NCBI GenBank assembly: GCA_002337385.1
Contig: DDFY01000012.1
Coordinates: 10,540 to 74,539 of the forward strand
Length of the DNA stretch: 64,000 bases
Source of the DNA: Erythrobacter sp. UBA1916
Lineage (GTDB): Bacteria > Pseudomonadota > Alphaproteobacteria > Sphingomonadales > Sphingomonadaceae
Direction: 5' to 3'
Part shown: one piece after another, positions 36,935 to 45,380 of the stretch
Layout: every line of letters starts with the position of its first letter
Position numbering within the stretch: position 1 is the stretch's first letter
The notes under the pieces: generated by a model
Databases searched by the model: none
Told to the model about the DNA's origin: nothing
What the model saw: the letters and a program-made list of their open reading frames with translations, nothing else
Program-made: the position numbers and the translations under genes

Positions 36935-37464
36935 GGGCTCAGGACCATCGCGTCGCCCTCAATTGCGACCTTGTCGACATGGGCAAGGAATGACTGTCCG
37001 AGCAGCGAGACGGGCAGCCCCTCGGGCACGACGATGGCGGCGACATCGTGCGCCTCGATGCTGCCCAGCGCGACTTGCGGCAGGGCGACGAAGACCCCGC
37101 GCACCGGGCCTGAAGCTCCCTGCGCGACGGTGGTAAGCTCCGAAGCGTCCCAGTAAACTCCGGCGGCGAGCGCATCGTCCTCGGTCAGTGCGATCATGCT
37201 GGCGCCGGTGTCGACCAGCATCCGGGTGGGCGCCATGTCGAGCAGGACCTCGGCATAGAAATGCCCGTCGCCTGCGCGCGGCAGTGCCACATCGTCGCTC
37301 CAGCCGCTTTGCGGCGCAGGCGTTGGTGTGGTCTCCGTCAGGTTCGCAGAGGTGCTTGCCTGCGCATCTGGCGCAGGCGCTGTCTGGCTCTGCTCCATCG
37401 GCATGGTCAGGCCGATGGCAAGGCCGATCAGGCAGATCGCGGCGAGTGCAGGCCCCATGTTCAT
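36931..37464 (-). CDS. Retropepsin-like aspartic protease, membrane-anchored
   Basis: A 177-residue protein with one N-terminal helix (MGPALAAICLIGLAIGLTM) and a Pro/Thr/Ala linker. A single-domain retroviral-type protease fold follows: active-site MLVDTGASMIALTEDDA, a hydrophobic second half LPQVALGSIEAHDVAAIVV, and the glycine-containing GLPVSLLGQSFLAHVDKV. It matches the 'clan AA aspartic protease' family of proteobacteria, which is thought to act as a dimer in the periplasm. It is 49 bases from ispG on the same strand, a pairing I know from other sphingomonads, and is translationally coupled to the unknown gene downstream. Confidence 0.87.
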   Translation of the reverse strand: MNMGPALAAICLIGLAIGLTMPMEQSQTAPAPDAQASTSANLTETTPTPAPQSGWSDDVALPRAGDGHFYAEVLLDMAPTRMLVDTGASMIALTEDDALAAGVYWDASELTTVAQGASGPVRGVFVALPQVALGSIEAHDVAAIVVPEGLPVSLLGQSFLAHVDKVAIEGDAMVLSP

Positions 37465-37513
37465 GGGGCCTGATTCTATGGTCGGTTGCTTATCGGGGGG
37501 TAAACGCGAAGGT

Positions 37514-38665
37514 CTATTCGGCCGCTATTGTCGCATTTCCGGCATCACTCATCGCATCTTCGATCTCGGCGGCCTTGGCCTCGACCAGGCGCACGATGTG
37601 ATCGAGCATGTCCTCGCTTTCGATGTGGTGATCCTTCACCCCCGAAAGGTAGACCATGTGCTTGCCATTGCCGCCGCCGGTGAGGCCGATGTCGGTCTCG
37701 CGTGCCTCGCCGGGGCCGTTGACCACGCAGCCAAGGACCGACAGGCTCATCGGCGTCTTGATGTGTTCAAGCCGGGCTTCAAGCGCTTCCACGGTGCGGA
37801 TCACGTCGAAGCCCTGCCGCGAGCACGAAGGGCACGAGACCACGCGAACGCCGCGGGTGCGCAGGCCGAGCGCCTTGAGTATCTCGAACCCGACCTTCAC
37901 CTCCTGCTCGGGCTCGGCGGAGAGCGACACGCGGATGGTATCGCCAATGCCGGCCCACAGCAGGTTGCCGATCCCGATGGAGGACTTCACCGTCCCGCCG
38001 ATCAGGCCGCCTGCCTCGGTGATGCCGAGATGCAGCGGGCAGTCGACCGCTTCGGCAAGGCCCATGTAGGCGGCGACGGCGAGGAATACGTCGCTGGCCT
38101 TCACCGCCACCTTGAATTCGTGGAAATCGTGATCCTGCAACAGCTTGATGTGATCGAGCGCGCTTTCGATCAGGGCCTCGGGGCAGGGCTCGCCGTATTT
38201 CTCCAGCAGATCCTTTTCGAGCGACCCGGCGTTGACGCCGATGCGGATCGAGCAGCCGTTGGCCTTGGCCGCGCGCACCACTTCGGCCACGCGCTCTGAC
38301 GAGCCGATATTGCCCGGGTTGATGCGCAGGCAGGCCGCGCCCTTGTCGGCAGCTTCCAGCGCGCGCTTGTAGTGGAAGTGGATGTCGGCAACGATCGGCA
38401 CATTGGCCGCGCGGGTGATCTGGTCGAAGTTGGCGGTCGCCTCCTCGGTCGGGCAGGAGACGCGCACGATATCCGCGCCCGCATCCTCGCAGCGGCGAAT
38501 CTGGTCGATGGTGGCAGCCACGTCCTCGGTGGGCGTGTTGGTCATGGTCTGCACGCTGATCGGCGCGCCGCCGCCAACAGGCACTGAGCCGACCATGATC
38601 TGGCGCGACTGGCGGCGCTCGATCATGCGCCAGGGGCGGATGGCGGAAATGCTGTCGGAACTCAT
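37514..38665 (-). CDS. ispG: 4-hydroxy-3-methylbut-2-enyl diphosphate synthase
   Basis: Penultimate step of the MEP isoprenoid pathway, a [4Fe-4S] enzyme. The 383-residue sequence begins near IRPWRMIERRQSRQIMVG, with the substrate-binding TIM barrel (VQTMTNTPTEDV, then DIHFHYKRAL and CLRINPGNIG). The cluster domain carries VSCPSCSRQGFD and SVLGCVVNGPGEA, giving the Cys ligands. The start is the ATG at 38665 (MSSDSISAIRP) with an AAAGG ribosome site; the frame is open farther upstream but not conserved. It supplies precursors for the ubiquinone side chain and lipid carriers. Confidence 0.97.
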   Translation of the reverse strand: MSSDSISAIRPWRMIERRQSRQIMVGSVPVGGGAPISVQTMTNTPTEDVAATIDQIRRCEDAGADIVRVSCPTEEATANFDQITRAANVPIVADIHFHYKRALEAADKGAACLRINPGNIGSSERVAEVVRAAKANGCSIRIGVNAGSLEKDLLEKYGEPCPEALIESALDHIKLLQDHDFHEFKVAVKASDVFLAVAAYMGLAEAVDCPLHLGITEAGGLIGGTVKSSIGIGNLLWAGIGDTIRVSLSAEPEQEVKVGFEILKALGLRTRGVRVVSCPSCSRQGFDVIRTVEALEARLEHIKTPMSLSVLGCVVNGPGEARETDIGLTGGGNGKHMVYLSGVKDHHIESEDMLDHIVRLVEAKAAEIEDAMSDAGNATIAAE

Positions 38666-38802
38666 GACGAAACCTTTGTGTTTATGGCCTGCCTCGCGCG
38701 GAAGGCCGTTCGCGCAACCATATGCCTCTTTCATTGCGGATTTGCGAGGGGGCGCGTTGCGTGGCAGCAGGATACCAGCACCGCGCCTGACAGGAAACAC
38801 CC

Positions 38803-39813
38803 ATGCCCGAAGCCAATCCTACTGATCAGATCGCCGATGATGGCCCCCTGCTGTTCGCCCGCGTGATCGACGGAAAAGGCGCAGGGCGCCCGATCGCATG
38901 GGAGGAGGCCAGAACCTGGCAACCGGCGCAGGAAGGCGAGGCGATCTGGCTGCACCTGAACCGCCATCGCGAGGGCGTTATCGACTATCTCGAAAGTCTC
39001 GACATTTCCGAGCCGACAGTCGAGCTGCTGGTGTCGGACCGCACCCGCCCGCGCGCCTTCCGCGAGGGCGATACGCTGGTGGTGACGCTGCGCGGTATCA
39101 ATTTCAATCCCGGTGCTGAGCCCGAAGACATGGTCTCGATGCAGATGTGGTGTGACGGAACGCGGCTGATCACGCTGCGCAAGGAGCCGCTCCAGACCCC
39201 GCGCGAGGTGCTTGCCATGATCGACGCCCGGGCAGAGGGTCCGAAGGATTGCGGCGCGCTGATCACCGAGCTGACCGAAGCGATGATCACCCGCATGAGC
39301 CACGCCATCATCGACATGAACGAGCATATCGACATTCTCGAAGATCGCGACGTGGACGATGACGATACCGACGAGATTCTTGGCCGGATATCGGTCATCC
39401 GCCGCAACTGCCTCGGCCTCAAGCGGCACATGGGGCCACAGCACGAAGCGCTGGAGACGATCTCGCGGCAGGCACCGCCGTGGTTCGAGGATCACGACCG
39501 GCGCGAGATATCGGAAAGTATCGACCGGCTGCGGCGTTATCTCGACGATCTCGATATCTCGAAGGAAAGCGCGGTGGTGCTGCAGGACGAAATCCGCGCG
39601 CGGTCGGTGGCGGGCAGCGAGCGGGCCACCTATATGCTCACCATCGTGGCGGGGATCTTCCTGCCACTGGGATTTCTGACAGGGCTGCTTGGGGTGAACG
39701 TGGGCGGAATGCCGGGCACGAGCGATGCCGACGCATTCTGGATCGTCACCGGGCTGTGCGGTGCCATTGTGGCCCTGCAGTTGCTGCTGTTCTGGAAGTG
39801 GCGCTGGTTCTAG
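38803..39813 (+). CDS. zntB: CorA-superfamily transporter, ZntB type
   Basis: A 336-residue inner-membrane divalent-cation transporter. The soluble N-terminal funnel (WLHLNRHREGVIDYLESL, ELLVSDRTRPRAF) is followed by a long helical stalk rich in acidic residues (EDRDVDDDDTDEIL). Two C-terminal helices carry the signature YMLTIVAGIFLPLGFLTGLL followed by GVNVGGMPG. GVN with this preceding helix points to ZntB (zinc) rather than Mg-transporting CorA (GMN). A CAGGAAA ribosome site precedes the ATG. The Kef antiporter begins 11 bases downstream, so the two ion transporters are likely co-transcribed. Confidence 0.88.
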   Translation: MPEANPTDQIADDGPLLFARVIDGKGAGRPIAWEEARTWQPAQEGEAIWLHLNRHREGVIDYLESLDISEPTVELLVSDRTRPRAFREGDTLVVTLRGINFNPGAEPEDMVSMQMWCDGTRLITLRKEPLQTPREVLAMIDARAEGPKDCGALITELTEAMITRMSHAIIDMNEHIDILEDRDVDDDDTDEILGRISVIRRNCLGLKRHMGPQHEALETISRQAPPWFEDHDRREISESIDRLRRYLDDLDISKESAVVLQDEIRARSVAGSERATYMLTIVAGIFLPLGFLTGLLGVNVGGMPGTSDADAFWIVTGLCGAIVALQLLLFWKWRWF

Positions 39814-39823
39814 GAGGCGGCCG

Positions 39824-41599
39824 ATGGAAGGTCACGAAACGGGGTTCGTGCTGCAAGACGGCGCGCTGATGCTGGCCTTTGCGCTGGTGGCGGTGATCGC
39901 ATTCCGCCGCGCCGGGCTGGGCGCCACCCTGGGCTATCTCGTGGCCGGGGTGCTGATCGGGCCGCAGGTGCTGGGTCTGGTCGGCAAGGCCGAACAGATG
40001 GCCGAGATTGCCGAGCTGGGCATCGTGATGCTGCTGTTCGTGGTCGGCCTCGAACTGAGCCCCGAGCGGCTGTGGCGGCTGCGCAAAGCCATTTTCGGTC
40101 TCGGCACGGCGCAGGTGGTGATCTGCGGTGTGGCGGTCAGTGTGCTGGTGGCGCTGCTCACCAACTATACCATCGCCGCCGCCTTTGCGATCGGCCTGCC
40201 GCTGGCTCTGTCATCCACCGCGCAGGTGTTGCCGATGCTGCAATCGGCGGGCCGCTTGCGCACGCCCTTTGGCGAGAAGGCCTTTGCGATCCTGCTGTTT
40301 CAGGACCTCTCGATCATCCCGCTGATCACTATCGTCACCGCGATGAGCCGCAACCCCGCCGATGCCGATGCGCCTTCGGGCCTCGTTCTGGTGGGTTTGT
40401 CGCTGGCGGCGATCATAGGGTTGATCGTGGCCAACCGGCTGGTGGTGAAGCCGATGTTCCGCCTTATCAGCCGACTGGGGGAGCGCGAGCTGTTCGTGAT
40501 GGCGGCGCTGTTCACCGTCTTCGCGAGCGCGGCGGTGATGGAGCTGTTTGGCCTCTCGGCGGCGCTGGGGGCTTTCATCGCCGGGGTGATGCTGGCCGAT
40601 ACCCGCTATCGCCACGAGCTGGAGGCCGATATCGAGCCGTTCCGCTCGATCCTGCTCGGGATGTTCTTTCTGGCGGTGGGCATGATGCTCGACCTCCACG
40701 CCATCGCCGAGCAGCCTTTCACGGTGATCGGCTTTGCCGCGCTGCTGATCGCGGTGAAGACGGCGGTTATCACTGGCCTCGGTCTGATGATGAAGATGGC
40801 CTGGCGCTCGGCCCTGGCGCTGGGGCTGCTGCTGTCGCAGGGCGGCGAGTTTGCCTTCGTGCTCTATTCGCAGGCCCAGGGCGCCTTACTGCTGGCCGAA
40901 CAGTCGGTGAGCGTGTTCTCCGCCGTGGTGACGCTGTCGATGGCGACCACGCCGTTCCTGATGATGCTTAACCAGCGCATCCGTTCGCCCAAGGCGGACG
41001 AGGAGAAGCGAGAAGGCCCGCGCAACGATCGCGCCAATGCGGTGATCGTCGGCTTCGGGCGCTTCGGCCAGACCGTGGCGCAAACGCTGATGGCGGGCGG
41101 CGTGTCCGTCACCGTGATCGACAAGAAGGTTGACCAGATCGACACGGCCGAGGAGTTCGGCTCGAAGGTCTATTTCGGCGACGGCACGCGGATCGACATG
41201 CTGCGGCAGGCAGGCGCAGCCGAGGCGCAGCTGATCCTGTTCTGCCACGACGAAATGCCCGACCGGGCGCTGATCGAAGCGGTCGACGAGGCGTTCCCGC
41301 AGGCGCTGATCTATGTGCGTGCGTTTGATCGGCGGGTGCTGCTGGACCTTGCCGATGCGCCCGCGGCAGGCGTGGTGCGCGAGGTTTTTGCCGGGGCGAT
41401 CCGCATGGCGCGGATGGCGCTTGCCGGCATCGGGACCTCGGAACAGAATGTGGAGCGCGCCGAAGAGACCTATCGCCGGATCGACAAGGAGCGGTTGAAG
41501 CTGCAGCTCGAAGGCGGGGACATCTATGCCGCGCGCGAACTGTCACGCAAACAGCAGCGCGAGCTGCGCGAATTCGGCGAGGGGCGCAAGCTGGAGTAG
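39824..41599 (+). CDS. Kef-type K+/H+ antiporter (monovalent cation:proton antiporter-2) with RCK domain
   Basis: A 591-residue protein: a CPA2 transporter domain (about 12 helices; GYLVAGVLIGPQVLGLVG, AELGIVMLLFVVGLELSPE, then LALSSTAQVLPML), followed from about residue 405 by an RCK_N nucleotide-binding domain (NAVIVGFGRFGQTVAQTLMA, then KVYFGDGTRIDMLRQAG). It resembles KefB/KefC, the glutathione-gated potassium exporters; a KefF/KefG partner is not present nearby. A TAGGAGG ribosome site precedes the ATG at 39824. The C-terminal ~60 residues are polar (AARELSRKQQRELREFGEG) and may be the regulatory tail. Confidence 0.92.
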   Translation: MEGHETGFVLQDGALMLAFALVAVIAFRRAGLGATLGYLVAGVLIGPQVLGLVGKAEQMAEIAELGIVMLLFVVGLELSPERLWRLRKAIFGLGTAQVVICGVAVSVLVALLTNYTIAAAFAIGLPLALSSTAQVLPMLQSAGRLRTPFGEKAFAILLFQDLSIIPLITIVTAMSRNPADADAPSGLVLVGLSLAAIIGLIVANRLVVKPMFRLISRLGERELFVMAALFTVFASAAVMELFGLSAALGAFIAGVMLADTRYRHELEADIEPFRSILLGMFFLAVGMMLDLHAIAEQPFTVIGFAALLIAVKTAVITGLGLMMKMAWRSALALGLLLSQGGEFAFVLYSQAQGALLLAEQSVSVFSAVVTLSMATTPFLMMLNQRIRSPKADEEKREGPRNDRANAVIVGFGRFGQTVAQTLMAGGVSVTVIDKKVDQIDTAEEFGSKVYFGDGTRIDMLRQAGAAEAQLILFCHDEMPDRALIEAVDEAFPQALIYVRAFDRRVLLDLADAPAAGVVREVFAGAIRMARMALAGIGTSEQNVERAEETYRRIDKERLKLQLEGGDIYAARELSRKQQRELREFGEGRKLE

Positions 41600-41600
41600 C

Positions 41601-42845
41601 TCAGGCGACGATCCCGGCGAGATGCTGCGCGGCGGCGACCATCGGCATGGGTCGCGCGAACAGGTATCCCTGTCCGTGGCTCACACCCAGTGCCTTCATG
41701 GCCTCGGCCTGCGCGCTTTCCTCGATTCCCTCGGCAATCACCGCCCCGTCCCATTCGCGGACCAGGGCAACTACCGCTGAGACCAGCGCGCGGGCGGCAG
41801 GGTCGCTGGCCACATTGCGCGCCAGAGCCATGTCGAGCTTGACGAAATCGGGTTTGACCAGCGCGGCCAGCTGCATCGAGGCATAGCTGGTGCCGACCAT
41901 ATCGATGGCCACGCGCGCCGTCGGGCGGATCGCTTGCAGCGCCTGCACCAACGCGAGCTTGTCCTCGGCGGCGGCATATTGGGTGAGGGTGACGACGACA
42001 TTGGCGGCGGTCTCGGCCTCAAGCGCGGCACGCACCGCGCCGCTCACCACGCAGCGCGCGGGAGCCTTGACCATGGCGAAAAAGCCGTCGGGAACGCTTG
42101 TTACAGTCTCAATCGCGCCGTTCACGGCGGTCATTTCCAGCTCTTCACCGAGCCCGGTGCTTTCGGCATCGCCGAACCATGCGCCGGGGCTGCGCTTGTT
42201 CACATCGGGGAAGCGGGCGAGGCATTCGACCCCGGCAGGCTGGCTGTCGGCGAGCAAATGGATCGGCTGCTGGAAAATGGTGACCGCATCACCTTCGAAC
42301 ATGTCTTCGATCCGCTGGCGTGTCTGCTCGCGCAAGGCGGCCTCGGCGATCAGCGTGTCGATGCGCTCGGCGGCCATGGCAGCGAAGCTTTCGAAGATGG
42401 CCAGGTCGCGGGGGGTGAGGGTCGGATCGGGCTGGCGGCTCATGGCGCAGAAGCTGCCCCACACGGTGCCATCAGAGAGGCGCAGAGGAACAGAGAAATG
42501 TGCGCCCACGGGCAACGCATGGGTGATGCCCAGCGCCTGCGCGGCGGGATAGGGTGCGGGATCGGCGATCATTTCGGGCAGATCGCCGTTCAGCACGTGC
42601 CAGCAATAGGTTTCGTCGCGATGCTGGCGCAGGCCAGGCTCCAGCGGCAGGTCTAGCGCGCTGTCGACATGGGTGATTTCGCGCATGTCATCGTCGATCC
42701 AGCGACCGATCAGGCCGATCTCCAGTCCGAGATGGTCACGTGCCGAGTGCAGGAAGCCTGCGATCTGCGGATCGCTCGCCAGCTCGCCGTCAAGCGGCGG
42801 CGCGGATGCCTCGAACTCGGGCAGGATAAAGGTCATGTCCCCCAT
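41601..42845 (-). CDS. GAF domain protein with degenerate EAL domain
   Basis: A 414-residue cytoplasmic protein. Residues ~25-175 form a GAF-type sensor domain (YCWHVLNGDLPEMIAD, HFSVPLRLSDGTVWGSFCAM), followed by an EAL-like domain. The usual EAL catalytic residues are altered: the EAL motif reads ECLARF, the Asn-bearing motif is MVKAPARC, the second Glu site reads VVVTLTQY, the DDFGTG metal motif is IDMVGTSYASM (second Asp replaced by Met), while KLDMALAR, AEGIEE and GQGYLFARP remain. I predict no c-di-GMP phosphodiesterase activity but possible ligand binding. The start is uncertain: ATG at 42845 or 42836, neither with a clear Shine-Dalgarno. Confidence 0.85.
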   Translation of the reverse strand: MGDMTFILPEFEASAPPLDGELASDPQIAGFLHSARDHLGLEIGLIGRWIDDDMREITHVDSALDLPLEPGLRQHRDETYCWHVLNGDLPEMIADPAPYPAAQALGITHALPVGAHFSVPLRLSDGTVWGSFCAMSRQPDPTLTPRDLAIFESFAAMAAERIDTLIAEAALREQTRQRIEDMFEGDAVTIFQQPIHLLADSQPAGVECLARFPDVNKRSPGAWFGDAESTGLGEELEMTAVNGAIETVTSVPDGFFAMVKAPARCVVSGAVRAALEAETAANVVVTLTQYAAAEDKLALVQALQAIRPTARVAIDMVGTSYASMQLAALVKPDFVKLDMALARNVASDPAARALVSAVVALVREWDGAVIAEGIEESAQAEAMKALGVSHGQGYLFARPMPMVAAAQHLAGIVA

Positions 42846-42880
42846 AGCGCACCGATTGCCAGAAAGTGCCTAATTGGATG

Positions 42881-43435
42881 TTAACCCGCAGCAAGGGAAA
42901 CGGGCGTGTCCAGCCGCAGTTCGAACAGGAACTCCTCATCGCGCTGCTCGCCCACGTCGAAATGGATGTCGGCAATCTTGGCAAAGCCATAGCGGGCATA
43001 GAATCGCTGCGCTCCGAAGTTCTCGCTCCACACCGATAGTTGCACCGCATCGTGGCCACCGGCACGTGCCTCTCCCAGAGCCCAGTCCATCAGCGCCGCG
43101 CCGATGCCCATGCCAGTGCGTTCGGGATCGGTGTAGAGTTGGCACAGGGCCATCGGGTTCGTCGCATCGGAGTGTTCGGCATAGTAGCTCGGCACGCGGA
43201 TCTTGACGAAGCCCAGCAGGGCGTCGGTGGCCGGATCGACTGCGAGACGATGGCGATGCAGGTCGTCGCCAACCTCTTCAGCCACAGCAGGGAAGGAATA
43301 AACCTGTTCGAGAAAAGGGTTGAGGTCCTCGGGGCGGTAGAGGTGGGCAAAGGCGGCGCAGAAGCTGTCGCGGCCCAGCCGGGCGAGGTTTTCAACATCG
43401 TCAAGCGTGGCGGGGCGCAGGATCATTCCGGTCAT
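42881..43435 (-). CDS. GNAT-family N-acetyltransferase
   Basis: A 184-residue acyl-CoA-dependent acetyltransferase. The N-terminus MILRPATLDDVENLARL is the usual GNAT strand-helix; the acetyl-CoA pyrophosphate loop is ERTGMGIGAALMDWAL (R-x-x-G-x-G/A), and the C-terminal NFGAQRFYARYGFAKIAD is the conserved last motif. Substrate unknown. The ATG overlaps the RDD stop by four bases, and it ends the chain of coupled MoxR-locus genes. Confidence 0.9.
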   Translation of the reverse strand: MTGMILRPATLDDVENLARLGRDSFCAAFAHLYRPEDLNPFLEQVYSFPAVAEEVGDDLHRHRLAVDPATDALLGFVKIRVPSYYAEHSDATNPMALCQLYTDPERTGMGIGAALMDWALGEARAGGHDAVQLSVWSENFGAQRFYARYGFAKIADIHFDVGEQRDEEFLFELRLDTPVSLAAG

Positions 43436-44316
43436 GAGTGCTTGTCTTTCTTGCGTTTGCCGAAGCGCATCCCGCTTTCGAGGTGCGCGCGCAAGGCGGC
43501 ATAGAAGGTGTTCAGGAACTCGCGCTCGTCGCCGCTGCCCATGTCCCAGCCGATCTTGCGGCAGATTGCCTCGGCGACCTCGCGCAGGGCCTTCTCGTCA
43601 CCGGTCCGCAAGACGCCTTCGAGCACCTGCAACTCGTGCTCGCCATAGACCGACAGTTCCGCCTCGCCGAAACGGTAGGTCTGGCTGTGGTCGGGGGCGA
43701 GCGAGATGGCGTGCTGCAGCTTGGCGCGATTGGCCTCGACCACGAAGGTGCCCGCCACCAGATCGCCTGCCCGCAGCGCATCGCGATTGCAGAACGGGAA
43801 CAGTACGAAGGTTGCCAGCCACACGAAGGCTGCCGCACCCGTTAGCCCGGCGTCAAACCCGTTGCCCAGCATGAAGAAGGCCGGGAGGAACACCTCGACA
43901 TCGCGCATCAGGTTGCGCGCGATCACCATTTCGGTGGTGAGCCGCTGCCCGCCTCGCGCCGCCACGCGAATGCCGAGCAGCCGCTTGCCGGGAGTCGCCC
44001 CACGTGCGCCAAGCTCGAAATAGAGGAAGTAGCCGTAGCGCGAGAAGAACAGCGCGAGGATGAACACGATGCCGATCAGTTCGCCCACCGGCGTTTTGCT
44101 CAATCCGCTCACCGAGCTGAGATTGAGGCCGATCATGCCAAGAGCCACCGCGAACAGGAGAAAACCGAGAAACAGGAACAACAGGTCCAGCAGCAGCGCT
44201 CCGGCGCGTGAGCCCCGGCTGGCGATGCGGAGCGGCAGCGCGAGGCCTTCGGGCGTGATCAGCTCGCGCTCGCGCTTGGCGTTGTTGTTCTGGATGGCAC
44301 TTTGCAGCGTGGTCAT
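43432..44316 (-). CDS. RDD-family membrane protein
   Basis: A 294-residue protein. The RDD region starts at RIASRGSRAGALLLDLLFLF with the conserved R...D, then helices FGFLL-type and a final AFVWLATFVLFPF. Positions near GATPGKRLLGIRV carry the RDD-family second signature. A soluble tail of about 120 residues (EGVLRTGDEKALREVAEAI) is unusually long. RDD proteins of this sort accompany MoxR/DUF58 loci; function unknown, ion transport has been suggested for some. The ATG at 44316 overlaps the SpoIIM-like stop (ATGA) with a CAGGAG ribosome site upstream. Confidence 0.88.
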   Translation of the reverse strand: MTTLQSAIQNNNAKRERELITPEGLALPLRIASRGSRAGALLLDLLFLFLGFLLFAVALGMIGLNLSSVSGLSKTPVGELIGIVFILALFFSRYGYFLYFELGARGATPGKRLLGIRVAARGGQRLTTEMVIARNLMRDVEVFLPAFFMLGNGFDAGLTGAAAFVWLATFVLFPFCNRDALRAGDLVAGTFVVEANRAKLQHAISLAPDHSQTYRFGEAELSVYGEHELQVLEGVLRTGDEKALREVAEAICRKIGWDMGSGDEREFLNTFYAALRAHLESGMRFGKRKKDKHS

Positions 44317-45380
44317 CCGGCCCGCTCCTGCCGCCTGCGCATGCCGGCAAAGTAGAGGCACCAGAACGCCAGCATCGCCCCGCCGATGGCGAGACGTGCC
44401 GAGGAATCGCCGACCAGCTGGCGCACGAAGCCTTCGAGCAGCCCTGCCACTACGAGCATGATCGTGACCCCGGCCATAACCTGTGCAGCGCGCAGACCGG
44501 CAGCCTGCAGGGCGGCAAGGATCGTGCGTTGGCCGGGGAAGGCCATGGCGCGGCCGACGTGGATGCCCGCCGCCCCTGCAAGCAGGATCGCGCCCAGTTC
44601 GGTGGTGCCGTGGACCGATAGCCAGGCGACGAATTCGACACCAAGCCCGGCCTCGACGAAAACGAACAGCATTGCACCCAGCAGCGCCATGTTGGAGATC
44701 AACAGCAACATGGTCGGAATGCCAAAGGCGAAGCCCAGCGCGAAGGCGAGAATGGCAACGCCGGTGTTGTTCGAGAACAGGTAGGTGGCGAAGACCGACA
44801 GCCCATCTGCGCTGGTGGTTGGCTCAAGCGACTGGCGCAGCACCTCCGCATCAGCGCCGGGTTCGCGCCCGTTCGACATCGCGCCGGGCACGAGGGCATA
44901 GAACCAGTCGGGCTCGCGGCTCACCAGCAGCCAGCCGACTACGGTGCCCGCCACCATGAAGAACAGCGCGATGCAGATATCGAGCCAGATCGCACGCACG
45001 GCCTGGCTCCAGCCGCCGCCGAGGAAGCCGCGCAGCCAGCCGCTCAGCGTGTCGCGCGGGCCGTAAATCTGGAACCATGCCCGCCGCACCAGTGCTTCGA
45101 GATAGGCGATGGTTGCGGCATCGAGGCTGGTTTCTCGGGCCACGGCAAGGCTGGAGGCGGCCTTGCGATAGAGCACCGGCAGATCGAGCAGGTCGTCATC
45201 CGAAATGCGCTTCGGGCGGCCTTTCTCCAGCGCGGTGACGATGCGCTCGAGTCGCTGCCAGTCGACCTCGCGTTCGAGCCGGAACCGGTCGGAGCGCAGC
45301 GATGCGGCTTCGATATCCTCCGGGGGGACGATCTCGGCCTGCCGGAACCAGGGGATCTTGCTGAGGTAGTCAAGCGCCAT
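44313..45380 (-). CDS. SpoIIM-family (stage II sporulation protein M) membrane protein
   Basis: A 355-residue protein. A soluble helical N-terminus of about 140 residues (ERIVTALEKGRPKRISDDDL) precedes several helices, including IALFFMVAGTVVGWLLVS, FGIPTMLLLISNMALLGAML and the signature HGTTELGAILLAGAAGIHVG. SpoIIM-family proteins in non-spore-formers are commonly linked to MoxR, DUF58 and RDD genes. No sporulation role applies here. Its ATG at 45380 shares one base with the DUF58 stop (TGATG). Confidence 0.88.
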   Translation of the reverse strand: MALDYLSKIPWFRQAEIVPPEDIEAASLRSDRFRLEREVDWQRLERIVTALEKGRPKRISDDDLLDLPVLYRKAASSLAVARETSLDAATIAYLEALVRRAWFQIYGPRDTLSGWLRGFLGGGWSQAVRAIWLDICIALFFMVAGTVVGWLLVSREPDWFYALVPGAMSNGREPGADAEVLRQSLEPTTSADGLSVFATYLFSNNTGVAILAFALGFAFGIPTMLLLISNMALLGAMLFVFVEAGLGVEFVAWLSVHGTTELGAILLAGAAGIHVGRAMAFPGQRTILAALQAAGLRAAQVMAGVTIMLVVAGLLEGFVRQLVGDSSARLAIGGAMLAFWCLYFAGMRRRQERAG

